Source: a bacterium
Lineage (GTDB): Bacteria > Patescibacteriota > Minisyncoccia > UBA6257 > 1-14-0-10-44-23
Reading direction: 5' to 3'
NCBI GenBank assembly: GCA_030699515.1
Contig: JAUYME010000012.1
Location: 1-10,883, forward strand
DNA length: 10,883 bases
Positions 1-4,674 of this stretch are shown here, piece by piece. The notes beneath the pieces are model-generated. The model was not told where the DNA came from and made no database searches. It saw nothing but the letters and a program-made list of their open reading frames with translations. Each line of letters begins with the position of its first letter. Positions within the stretch are counted from its first letter, which is position 1. Made by a program: the position numbers and the translations under genes.

Positions 1-1
1 A

Positions 2-592
2 GAACACGACGATTGGGATTTAGAAACTCAAAGTTTTTCAGATCTTCAAATTCTAGACGGATCTAAAGAAAAGCTTGGGGTAGAGCAGTCTAGGATGTGT
101 TCCAGCTTTTTAAAACTTGCTCCGCTCAATTCAAAAAGGAGAGTGCTTTTGATCAAACAAGCCAACAAGCTTACGCCAACTGCTCAAAACGCCATTTTAA
201 AAATTGCCGAAGAGCCGCCAAGCAGAGCTCTAATCATCCTTATCCTAAAAGATCCCGGCGCACTACTAGAAACATTGCGTTCCCGTTTTCAAGAAATATA
301 CTTCAGCGGGGAAGAATATTTAAACAGTGAACAGGCGCAGGAAATGGCAAAAGAGGCCAAGAATTTTCTCTCCGCAAGTAACAACAAAGCCAGAAGCGAA
401 ATATTAAAGGCCCTAGTAAGTGACGAAAAGCCTTTTGATCTATTTGTAAAAGCGCTTTTAGAAGAGCTTTCAAAGGACAAAGAGAAAAATGCAACAGCAA
501 TATCCCAACTTCTAAGCCGCTGGGCACTAATGAGCCAATACAGCGCGAATAAGAGGCTTCAAATAGAAGCTATAATACAGCACCTAAACTAA
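2..592 (+). CDS. holB: DNA polymerase III subunit delta' (HolB-like), 5'-truncated by the window edge
   Basis: The frame is open from base 2 with no stop, so the gene starts upstream; the first in-frame ATG (95) lies inside the conserved AAA+ core and is not the true start. Delta' is a clamp-loader subunit that helps place the sliding clamp on primed DNA. The segment RRVLLIKQANKLTPTAQNAI followed by LKIAEEPPS matches the delta'/DnaX core (KV-ii-deAd-mt--A-NALLK-LEEPP) and includes the Walker B region. It is followed by ILKDPGALLETLRSRFQEI, the sensor/arginine-finger stretch. The usual SRC triplet reads SRF here: the arginine is kept and the cysteine is replaced. The remaining ~100 residues are a helical C-terminal region typical of clamp-loader collar domains. 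The nucleotide-binding N-terminus is not in view, so DnaX cannot be formally excluded, but the short C-terminus favours delta'. The stop overlaps the next ATG by one base (TAATG). Confidence 0.85.
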   Translation, partial: EHDDWDLETQSFSDLQILDGSKEKLGVEQSRMCSSFLKLAPLNSKRRVLLIKQANKLTPTAQNAILKIAEEPPSRALIILILKDPGALLETLRSRFQEIYFSGEEYLNSEQAQEMAKEAKNFLSASNNKARSEILKALVSDEKPFDLFVKALLEELSKDKEKNATAISQLLSRWALMSQYSANKRLQIEAIIQHLN

Positions 593-1128
593 TGGATGAA
601 AAATTTCCAAAACAAACGGAGGGGGGAGAAAGCCCAATTGAGAGCATAGATTTAAACTTCGAAGGAAGTAGAAAAGAGGCTGAGTTTGAATTTCGAGGGC
701 AAAAATATTCAGTAGTGATTGATCGCGGATCCGGAGTCACGCTTCGTGAAAGTAGCGAAGAGCAACTATACGTTATTTTATACGGAAACGAAAAGAGAGA
801 CTCAGGCGTGAACGTGCGCATCACTCTTACGAAGTCTCAAGAAAATAAAGTACTTGCTGAAATGATGATTCTTAAAGTAGACGAACAAAAAGCCTTGCCC
901 AAAGGTATCGGAATCGCGTTTTATGAAAAAATTATTGACGCCTTACAAGGCAAGGCCGATGCACTGAACTTGGAAATAAGCCACACTGTTACAAGAGATG
1001 ATACACTCTCAAAGGATAAATGGAACGCTTTATTTAGAGAAATGCTTGAAGGGAGGGGGTATGAGAGGATTTTAGATAATGACGAAGGGCTTTCCCGTTG
1101 GGAAAAGGTATACAAACCTCAAGAATAA
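592..1128 (+). CDS. Uncharacterised 178-aa protein coupled to holB
   Basis: I do not recognise this protein with confidence. It begins at an ATG sharing its A with the TAA of holB, which implies translational coupling. The first ~25 residues are polar and probably disordered. Residues ~28-85 look like a series of beta strands (AEFEFRGQKYSVVID, QLYVILYGNE, NVRITLTK). Residues ~90-125 carry LPKGIGIAFYEKIIDAL, and the protein ends with GYERI then WEKVYKP. The strand-rich core, a G-x-G before an amphipathic helix, and a late GYE...W..VY ending loosely recall a GNAT acetyltransferase fold. However, the canonical R/Q-x-x-G-x-G/A acetyl-CoA loop is not clearly present, so this is only a suggestion. 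There are no membrane segments, signal peptide or cysteines. Linkage to holB and frr may be positional only. Confidence 0.75.
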   Translation: MDEKFPKQTEGGESPIESIDLNFEGSRKEAEFEFRGQKYSVVIDRGSGVTLRESSEEQLYVILYGNEKRDSGVNVRITLTKSQENKVLAEMMILKVDEQKALPKGIGIAFYEKIIDALQGKADALNLEISHTVTRDDTLSKDKWNALFREMLEGRGYERILDNDEGLSRWEKVYKPQE

Positions 1129-1130
1129 AT

Positions 1131-1139
1131 TGATATAGT
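1131..1139 (+). promoter_or_regulatory. Extended -10 promoter for a possibly leaderless frr transcript
   Basis: TGATATAGT fits an extended -10 element (TG-N-TATAGT; hexamer 1134-1139). Only six bases separate it from the frr ATG at 1146, so initiation ~7 bases downstream of the hexamer would begin at the A of ATG. No Shine-Dalgarno sequence is seen and no -35 at the normal spacing. Seen: the motif and spacing. Inferred: promoter activity and a leaderless mRNA. Confidence 0.45.
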
Positions 1140-1145
1140 AGGCAT

Positions 1146-1679
1146 ATGGACACAAAAGAACTAGAAAATAATTTAAAAATTGTTGCAGAGTACTTCAACT
1201 CTGAAATTTCCGCCATTAGAACCAATAGGCCCAGCCCCAGAATGGTGGAAGATATTCAAGTTGATGTTTACGAGCAAAAAACTCCAATAAAACAATTGGG
1301 TTCTATTAGCATTGTTCCTCCAAGGGAAATTGTTATTACCCTTTGGGACGCTAACGCAGTAGCCCCAACCGCCAAAGGACTAGAAATTGGAAACTACGGC
1401 TTCAACCCACAAATTAGAGGCCATTCAATTCACCTTAATTTGCCGCCACTAAGCCAAGAAAGAAGAGAAGAGCTTAAAAAATTAGCCGGCTCTATTGCAG
1501 AAAAAGCCAGAATTCAAATTCGCTCTCACCGAGATCATGCTAATAAGACCATAGTCAAAGAAGATGGAAGCGAAGACGAAAAAGAAAGAACAAAAAAGCA
1601 GGTACAAGAAATGATAGACAAAGCCAACAAAGAAATTGAAGAGTCTCTAGCTAAAAAAGAAGCCGAACTAAGCGAATAG
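1146..1679 (+). CDS. frr: Ribosome recycling factor
   Basis: RRF acts with EF-G and GTP to split post-termination ribosomes in the cytoplasm. At 177 residues it is close to the usual ~185. Family landmarks occur in order. The N-terminal helix holds AIRTNRPSPRMVEDIQVDVY (residues 23-42; canonical RTGRASP). The tPI-qLgsI strand follows at 46-56, then I-TLWDAN at 64-70, GFNPQIRGHSIHLNLPPLSQ at 85-104, ERREELKKL at 105-113, and the long C-terminal helix with IRSHRDHAN (125-133), SEDE (142-145) and KKEAEL (170-175). The usual IR-iRRdAN reads IRSHRDHAN, so the second of the paired arginines is altered. The start at 1146 follows the extended -10 directly. In many bacteria frr sits beside pyrH or tsf; here it follows holB and an unknown gene. 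Downstream lies a long perfect palindrome rather than a T-tailed terminator. Confidence 0.95.
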   Translation: MDTKELENNLKIVAEYFNSEISAIRTNRPSPRMVEDIQVDVYEQKTPIKQLGSISIVPPREIVITLWDANAVAPTAKGLEIGNYGFNPQIRGHSIHLNLPPLSQERREELKKLAGSIAEKARIQIRSHRDHANKTIVKEDGSEDEKERTKKQVQEMIDKANKEIEESLAKKEAELSE

Positions 1680-1711
1680 CCCCGCCACTACCTCCACCAC
1701 TGCCGATACCA

Positions 1712-1757
1712 CTCCCCACAATCCTGCTGTGCCGCGGCACAGCAGGATTGTGGGGAG
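1712..1757. repeat. 46-bp perfect palindrome (copy 1)
   Basis: Two 23-base arms (1712-1734 and 1735-1757) are exact reverse complements with no spacer, centred on GCCG/CGGC. The inner 40 bp are identical to 7164-7203. The identity extends upstream to a shared CCACTACCTCCACCA tract at the same distance (1685 and 7134), giving a repeat unit of about 70 bp. The palindrome follows the frr stop by 32 bases but has no T-run after it, so a standard intrinsic terminator is not supported. A 3'-end hairpin or bidirectional processing site remains possible. Confidence 0.9.
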
Positions 1758-1802
1758 CTCGAGTCTTTGGGTTAGCCCTGTATCCTACTTCCCATAGCCT
1801 AC

Positions 1803-1889
1803 ATTTTTCTACTTGATACCAGCTAGCAACTTGTTCGCCTTGCCTCTGTTGGCGGAATACTAGATACTATGCTTAATATTTGCCTTCTA
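1803..1889. repeat. 87-bp intergenic module M, copy 1
   Basis: Matches 7289-7375 without gaps at 79 of 87 positions by hand count. Seven of the eight differences are transitions. The first 45 bases are identical in both copies. Both keep a short stem CGCC/GGCG (1836-1839 with 1851-1854) although the loop differs. No reading frame is apparent. Confidence 0.85.
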
Positions 1890-1932
1890 TGACCTACAAC
1901 CTAACTTTTCTTTGCCTTCTATCACCTACTTG

Positions 1933-1952
1933 CCCTGAGCATAGTCGAAGGG
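1933..1952. repeat. 20-bp hairpin repeat H, copy 1 (CCCTGAGC...GTCGAAGGG)
   Basis: CCCTGAGCATAGTCGAAGGG has outer pairs CCCT/AGGG, then a tandem G.A/A.G mismatch, a G-C pair and a small loop. It is preceded by CCTACTTG and followed by TAACCTATAACC. Other copies lie at 4628-4647 and 7247-7266. It ends 26 bases before the rseP ATG. Confidence 0.85.
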
Positions 1953-1964
1953 TAACCTATAACC

Positions 1965-1970
1965 TATAAA
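1965..1970 (+). promoter_or_regulatory. Candidate -10 element for rseP inside a heptamer array
   Basis: TATAAA lies exactly 8 bases before the rseP ATG, the same gap as TATAAC before mreB. It is part of a CCTATAA repeat, so repetition may explain it without promoter function. No Shine-Dalgarno sequence precedes the ATG. Promoter activity is inferred. Confidence 0.35.
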
Positions 1971-1978
1971 CTAAGTTA

Positions 1979-3013
1979 ATGGCAGCTATTCTATTAATTG
2001 TAGGAATTTCAGTTTTAATCCTGCTTCACGAAGCAGGGCACTTTTTTGCTGCAAAGCACTACGGAATTAAGGTAGAAGAATTTGGTTTTGGCTTTCCGCC
2101 CCGCCTTTTTTCCAAAAAGAAGGGCGAAACTACATATAGCTTTAACCTTCTGCCCTTTGGGGGCTTTGTTCGCCTTTACGGAGAGCACGAAGCGCATCTG
2201 GAAGGCAAAGAAAATATAGATAAAAAAAGGAGCTTCACTCATCAAAGCGCCTGGAAGCGTTTTATAGTAATTGCGGCCGGGATTGCCATTAACTTTTTGC
2301 TTGGCTGGATAATTATCTCTTCCGTTTTTATGATTGGAGCCAAAGAGTCTATTGTTGTAACTCAAGTTTTGGAAAACAGCCCAGCAGAGCAAGCCGGCAT
2401 TATGGCAGGAGATGAGTTTGTAAACTTTAGTTCTTCCCAAGAATTTATTGCTCACGTAAATCAATCGCAGGGAGAGCAGCTGAGCCTAAAAGTTCTTCGC
2501 GATGGAGAAGAGCTAGATTTTAATCTAAGCCCACGAACAAATCCTGAAGTAATTGCGCGCGAAGGAGCAATTGGCGCCGCTCTTACCGAAACCGGATTTC
2601 CACATTTAGGCTTTTTTGAGTCCCTTTGGGAAGGATTAGTTGTAAGCATCAACATAATGGCTCAAATCATAAAATCGCTATGGTTTCTCCTTGTCGGCAT
2701 TTTCACCACCGGAGCAATTGCAGAAGGAGTGGTTGGACCGGTTGGAATTTTTGGCGTTGCCAACGACTTGGGAAGTCTTGGTTTTATTTATGTTCTTCAG
2801 CTGGTTGGCCTCATCTCTCTAAACTTGGCCATTCTAAATGCACTTCCAATTCCGGCCCTAGATGGCGGACGAATTTTCTTTATCCTGTTAGAAAAACTAA
2901 AAGGCTCTAAATTAAACGCCAACAAAGAGCTAATCGCTAACGGTATTGGTTTTGTGCTTTTGCTTCTACTTATGATAGCCATAACAATCCGCGATGTAGT
3001 TCAGCTGTTTTAA
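1979..3013 (+). CDS. rseP: RseP-like site-2 metalloprotease (M50 family)
   Basis: An intramembrane zinc protease that cuts membrane-embedded substrates such as anti-sigma factors or signal-peptide remnants. The first membrane segment carries LLHEAGHFF, with the zinc motif H17-E18-x-x-H21. The third zinc ligand lies in NALPIPALDGGR, with D295 in the LDG motif. Membrane segments are at about 1-22, 93-118, 232-250, 268-290 and 318-340. Residues ~120-190 (IVVTQVLENSPAEQAGIMAG, DEFVNF) form one PDZ domain. At 344 residues this fits the shorter single-PDZ type (RseP of E. coli is ~450 with two). The ATG at 1979 places the HEAGH motif where the family has it. The substrate is not shown by the context: no rseA or sigma-E-like gene is nearby. 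No Shine-Dalgarno sequence is visible; a heptamer array and TATAAA precede the start. Confidence 0.93.
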   Translation: MAAILLIVGISVLILLHEAGHFFAAKHYGIKVEEFGFGFPPRLFSKKKGETTYSFNLLPFGGFVRLYGEHEAHLEGKENIDKKRSFTHQSAWKRFIVIAAGIAINFLLGWIIISSVFMIGAKESIVVTQVLENSPAEQAGIMAGDEFVNFSSSQEFIAHVNQSQGEQLSLKVLRDGEELDFNLSPRTNPEVIAREGAIGAALTETGFPHLGFFESLWEGLVVSINIMAQIIKSLWFLLVGIFTTGAIAEGVVGPVGIFGVANDLGSLGFIYVLQLVGLISLNLAILNALPIPALDGGRIFFILLEKLKGSKLNANKELIANGIGFVLLLLLMIAITIRDVVQLF

Positions 3014-3085
3014 GATACTAATCTACAAATGCATGCAAATGCAACGAATAGCTACAAATAAGCAAAATTGTAATACAATAAAGCA

Positions 3086-3175
3086 ATGGAGAAGGTGCTC
3101 TACAAAGATTTATCTTTGCTTATAGTCGGTATTTGTTTTTCTGCTCACAACGAAACAGGCAACTATGCTAGATAA
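3086..3175 (+). pseudogene. Truncated GxxExxY-family (PD-(D/E)XK-like) reading frame, 29 codons
   Basis: Starting at ATG 3086, the frame encodes MEKVLYKDLS, then LLIVGICFSAHNETGNYAR, then TAA. From memory, GxxExxY proteins (TIGR04256, PD-(D/E)XK-like; usually ~120-130 residues) begin with a very similar stretch: YKDLSY-IVG-cFeVHNelG--AREK-Y. The match runs through VGICF, the VHNE-like SAHNE, the following glycine and the AR, then stops exactly where EK-Y is expected. The codons after AR are TAA AAA, so a single G-to-T change from GAA AAA (EK) would explain the stop. Beyond that the sequence runs into the right inverted arm with no further similarity. The rest of the gene, including the catalytic region, is absent. 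It was probably part of the surrounding inverted-repeat element. Expression is doubtful. The identification rests on a short segment. Confidence 0.6.
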
Positions 3176-3223
3176 AAAAATCTAACTGCATTTGTAGCCA
3201 TTTGTATCATTCGTATAAATTTG

Positions 3224-3229
3224 TATATT
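3224..3229 (+). promoter_or_regulatory. Candidate -10 element for proS supplied by the right inverted arm
   Basis: TATATT lies 11 bases before the proS ATG, inside the right arm of the 222-bp element. With no Shine-Dalgarno sequence between it and the ATG, a very short leader is possible. The evidence is only the hexamer and spacing in an AT-rich stretch. Confidence 0.25.
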
Positions 3230-3240
3230 AGCATCGCACT

Positions 3241-4482
3241 ATGCACCAATCAAAATTATTTTCCAAAACCAGAAAGGAAGCACCAAAAGACGAAGAAGCA
3301 AAGAACGCCAAGCTTTTAATTCGTGCCGGCTACATTCACAAAAACATGGCCGGTGTTTACGAGTTTTTACCATTGGGCCTTAGGGTAATGAACAAAATTA
3401 GCTCCATCATTAGAGAAGAGATGGACGCCATTGGGGCGCATGAACTCAAGCTAACCGTTCTTCAAAGTAAGGAAACTTGGGAAAAAACCGGGCGCTGGAG
3501 CGATGAGGCCGTGGACAATTGGTTTAAAACAGAGCTAAAAAACGAAAGTAAACTAGGCCTTGCCTTCACCCATGAAGAGCCTCTTACAAATTTGCTTAAA
3601 GAATACATAGATTCCCATAAAGACCTGCCCCTTGGTCTTTACCAAATTCAGGTTAAGTTTCGCAACGAACTGCGAGCTAAAAGCGGCATTCTTCGCGGGC
3701 GCGAATTTTTAATGAAAGATCTTTATTCTTTTGCCAAAGACGAAAAAGAACACGAAGATTTTTACGAACATATGAAAGGAGTTTACAAAAAAATCTTTGA
3801 TCGCGTTGGCATTGGCGAGCAAACCTACATTACCGTAGCCAGCGGCGGAGATTTTACCGATAGTTTTACTCATGAATTCCAAACTCTGTGCGAAAACGGC
3901 GAAGACACAATCTATTTAGATAAAGAAAAAGCAATTGCGGTAAACAAAGAAGTTTACAGCGATGAAACACTGGAAAAACTGGGCCTCAACAAAGAAAATC
4001 TAAGTGAAGAAAAAGCAATTGAAGTTGGAAACATCTTCCCATTGGGTACAAGATTTTCAGATGCTCTTGGCTTAACTTATAAAGATGAAAAAGGGGAAAG
4101 AAAGCCCGTAGTAATGGGCTCTTACGGCATCGGCATTAGCCGCCTTATGGGAACGGTTGTAGAAACTTTATCAGATGATGCCGGTTTAATCTGGCCAGAC
4201 GCAATCGCTCCATTTAAAGTGCACTTAATTTCACTTGATCAAAACGAAGCGTCAGAAGAGCTTTACAACGAGCTCACCGAAAAGGGCATTGAAGTGCTTT
4301 TTGACGACAGAGAGCTGGGCGCCGGCGTAAAGCTAGCCGACGCAGACCTTATCGGCATTCCCCACAGAGTAGTGGTAAGCGCGAAAACAGAAGAAGCCGG
4401 CAAAATTGAGTACAAAAAACGTAGTGAAGGTGAAAGCTCTTTAATCTCAACGGAAGAGCTAATAGAGAAGTTTATGGCTTAA
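3241..4482 (+). CDS. proS: Prolyl-tRNA synthetase, short form without editing insertion
   Basis: A class II aminoacyl-tRNA synthetase that charges tRNA-Pro. Class motifs are in order. Motif 1 is around residues 37-65 (AGVYEFLPLGLRVMNKI, with P44). Motif 2 is at about 139-165 (KFRNELRAKSGILRGREF, then LMKDLYSF). Motif 3 is at 293-304 (GSYGIGISRLMG, with R301). The substrate loop THEEPLTNL (~109-117) is also present. Residues ~320-413 form the C-terminal anticodon-binding domain (FKVHLISL, VLFDDRELGAGVKLADADLI). At 413 residues it is much shorter than E. coli ProRS (~572). The ~180-residue INS editing domain normally between motifs 2 and 3 is absent, so mischarged Ala-tRNA-Pro must be cleared by another factor or tolerated. 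The start sits five bases after an inverted-repeat element, with no Shine-Dalgarno sequence. Its stop lies next to a 16-base hairpin arm. Confidence 0.95.
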   Translation: MHQSKLFSKTRKEAPKDEEAKNAKLLIRAGYIHKNMAGVYEFLPLGLRVMNKISSIIREEMDAIGAHELKLTVLQSKETWEKTGRWSDEAVDNWFKTELKNESKLGLAFTHEEPLTNLLKEYIDSHKDLPLGLYQIQVKFRNELRAKSGILRGREFLMKDLYSFAKDEKEHEDFYEHMKGVYKKIFDRVGIGEQTYITVASGGDFTDSFTHEFQTLCENGEDTIYLDKEKAIAVNKEVYSDETLEKLGLNKENLSEEKAIEVGNIFPLGTRFSDALGLTYKDEKGERKPVVMGSYGIGISRLMGTVVETLSDDAGLIWPDAIAPFKVHLISLDQNEASEELYNELTEKGIEVLFDDRELGAGVKLADADLIGIPHRVVVSAKTEEAGKIEYKKRSEGESSLISTEELIEKFMA

Positions 4483-4526
4483 AAGAATTACGTAACTTGT
4501 TACGTAATTAGTTACGTAATTCTTTT
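4481..4526. repeat. Hairpin with 16-bp perfect arms and three TTACGTAA units at the proS stop
   Basis: Arms 4481-4496 (AAAAGAATTACGTAAC) and 4511-4526 are perfect reverse complements with a 14-base loop. The left arm includes the last two bases of the proS stop codon. The self-complementary octamer TTACGTAA occurs at 4488, 4500 and 4512, exactly 12 bases apart, so the site also reads as a 12-bp tandem repeat. The right arm ends in TTCTTTT, so it could act as a terminator on either strand. Confidence 0.75.
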
Positions 4527-4545
4527 CTCTCACATGTTGTGAGAG
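4527..4545. repeat. 8-bp stem hairpin CTCTCACA-TGT-TGTGAGAG
   Basis: Arms 4527-4534 and 4538-4545 are perfect, with a three-base loop. It begins at the base after the preceding hairpin ends, making two abutting stems. Confidence 0.7.
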
Positions 4546-4552
4546 CTTCCTT

Positions 4553-4574
4553 GCAGAAAGCCTAGGCTTTCTGC
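4553..4574. repeat. 22-bp perfect palindrome centred on CCTAGG
   Basis: Arms GCAGAAAGCCT (4553-4563) and 4564-4574 are exact reverse complements without a loop. The palindrome is flanked by direct AGCTTCC copies at 4544-4550 and 4577-4583. It is the third palindrome within 100 bases downstream of proS. The region after it (CACTAAAGAGTGGTTTTATT) could form only a four-pair stem before a T-rich stretch. Confidence 0.7.
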
Positions 4575-4627
4575 TAAGCTTCCAGCACTAAAGAGTGGTT
4601 TTATTCTGCGTTTCTATAACCTACTTG

Positions 4628-4647
4628 CCCTGAGCCCAGTCGAAGGG
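4628..4647. repeat. 20-bp hairpin repeat H, copy 2
   Basis: CCCTGAGCCCAGTCGAAGGG differs from copy 1 only in two loop bases. It is preceded by CCTACTTG and followed by TAACCT and CCTATAACC heptamers, and ends 27 bases before the mreB ATG, almost the same placement as before rseP. Confidence 0.85.
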
Positions 4648-4660
4648 TAACCTCACAACC

Positions 4661-4666
4661 TATAAC
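4661..4666 (+). promoter_or_regulatory. Candidate -10 element for mreB inside a heptamer array
   Basis: TATAAC lies exactly 8 bases before the mreB ATG, matching TATAAA before rseP. No Shine-Dalgarno sequence is visible. It belongs to a CCTATAACC repeat, so promoter function is inferred from position only. Confidence 0.35.
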
Positions 4667-4674
4667 CTATCAAC

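Larger units (their letters stand above)
1680..1978. other. 299-bp non-coding spacer between frr and rseP made of repeat modules
   Basis: No gene or RNA gene is visible. In order it holds a CCACTACCTCCACCA tract (1685-1699), a 46-bp perfect palindrome (1712-1757), unique sequence (about 1758-1802), an 87-bp module (1803-1889) that recurs at 7289-7375, short CCTACAACC-type linkers (1890-1932), a 20-bp hairpin (1933-1952) and CCTATAA heptamers up to the rseP start. The same parts occur in a different order in the mreD-mrdA spacer. Confidence 0.8.
3014..3235. mobile_element. 222-bp inverted-repeat element filling the rseP-proS gap
   Basis: The outer 47 bases at each end (3014-3060 and 3189-3235) are inverted copies matching ungapped at 36 of 47 positions by hand count. 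Both are rich in TACAAAT/ATTTGTA words. The element starts at the base after the rseP stop and ends five bases before the proS ATG. Its interior holds a 29-codon frame (3086-3175) resembling the start of GxxExxY proteins. The right arm resembles 9916-9943 upstream of tpiA. Seen: the inverted arms and the frame. Inferred: a decayed mobile element. No target-site duplication was identified. Confidence 0.55.

Noticed and set aside
95..592. ATG at 95 as the true start of the first gene
   Set aside because: The same frame is open to base 2, and the ATG lies inside the conserved clamp-loader core, so the gene is truncated by the window edge.
1712..1757. Palindrome as a classical Rho-independent terminator
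   Set aside because: There is no loop and no T-run after the stem in either copy; the following bases are GAGCTCGAG or TCCTTTG.
1680..1978. tRNA, riboswitch or small protein in the frr-rseP spacer
   Set aside because: No cloverleaf, no recognised aptamer core and no frame with a plausible start and family similarity; the content is explained by repeat modules.
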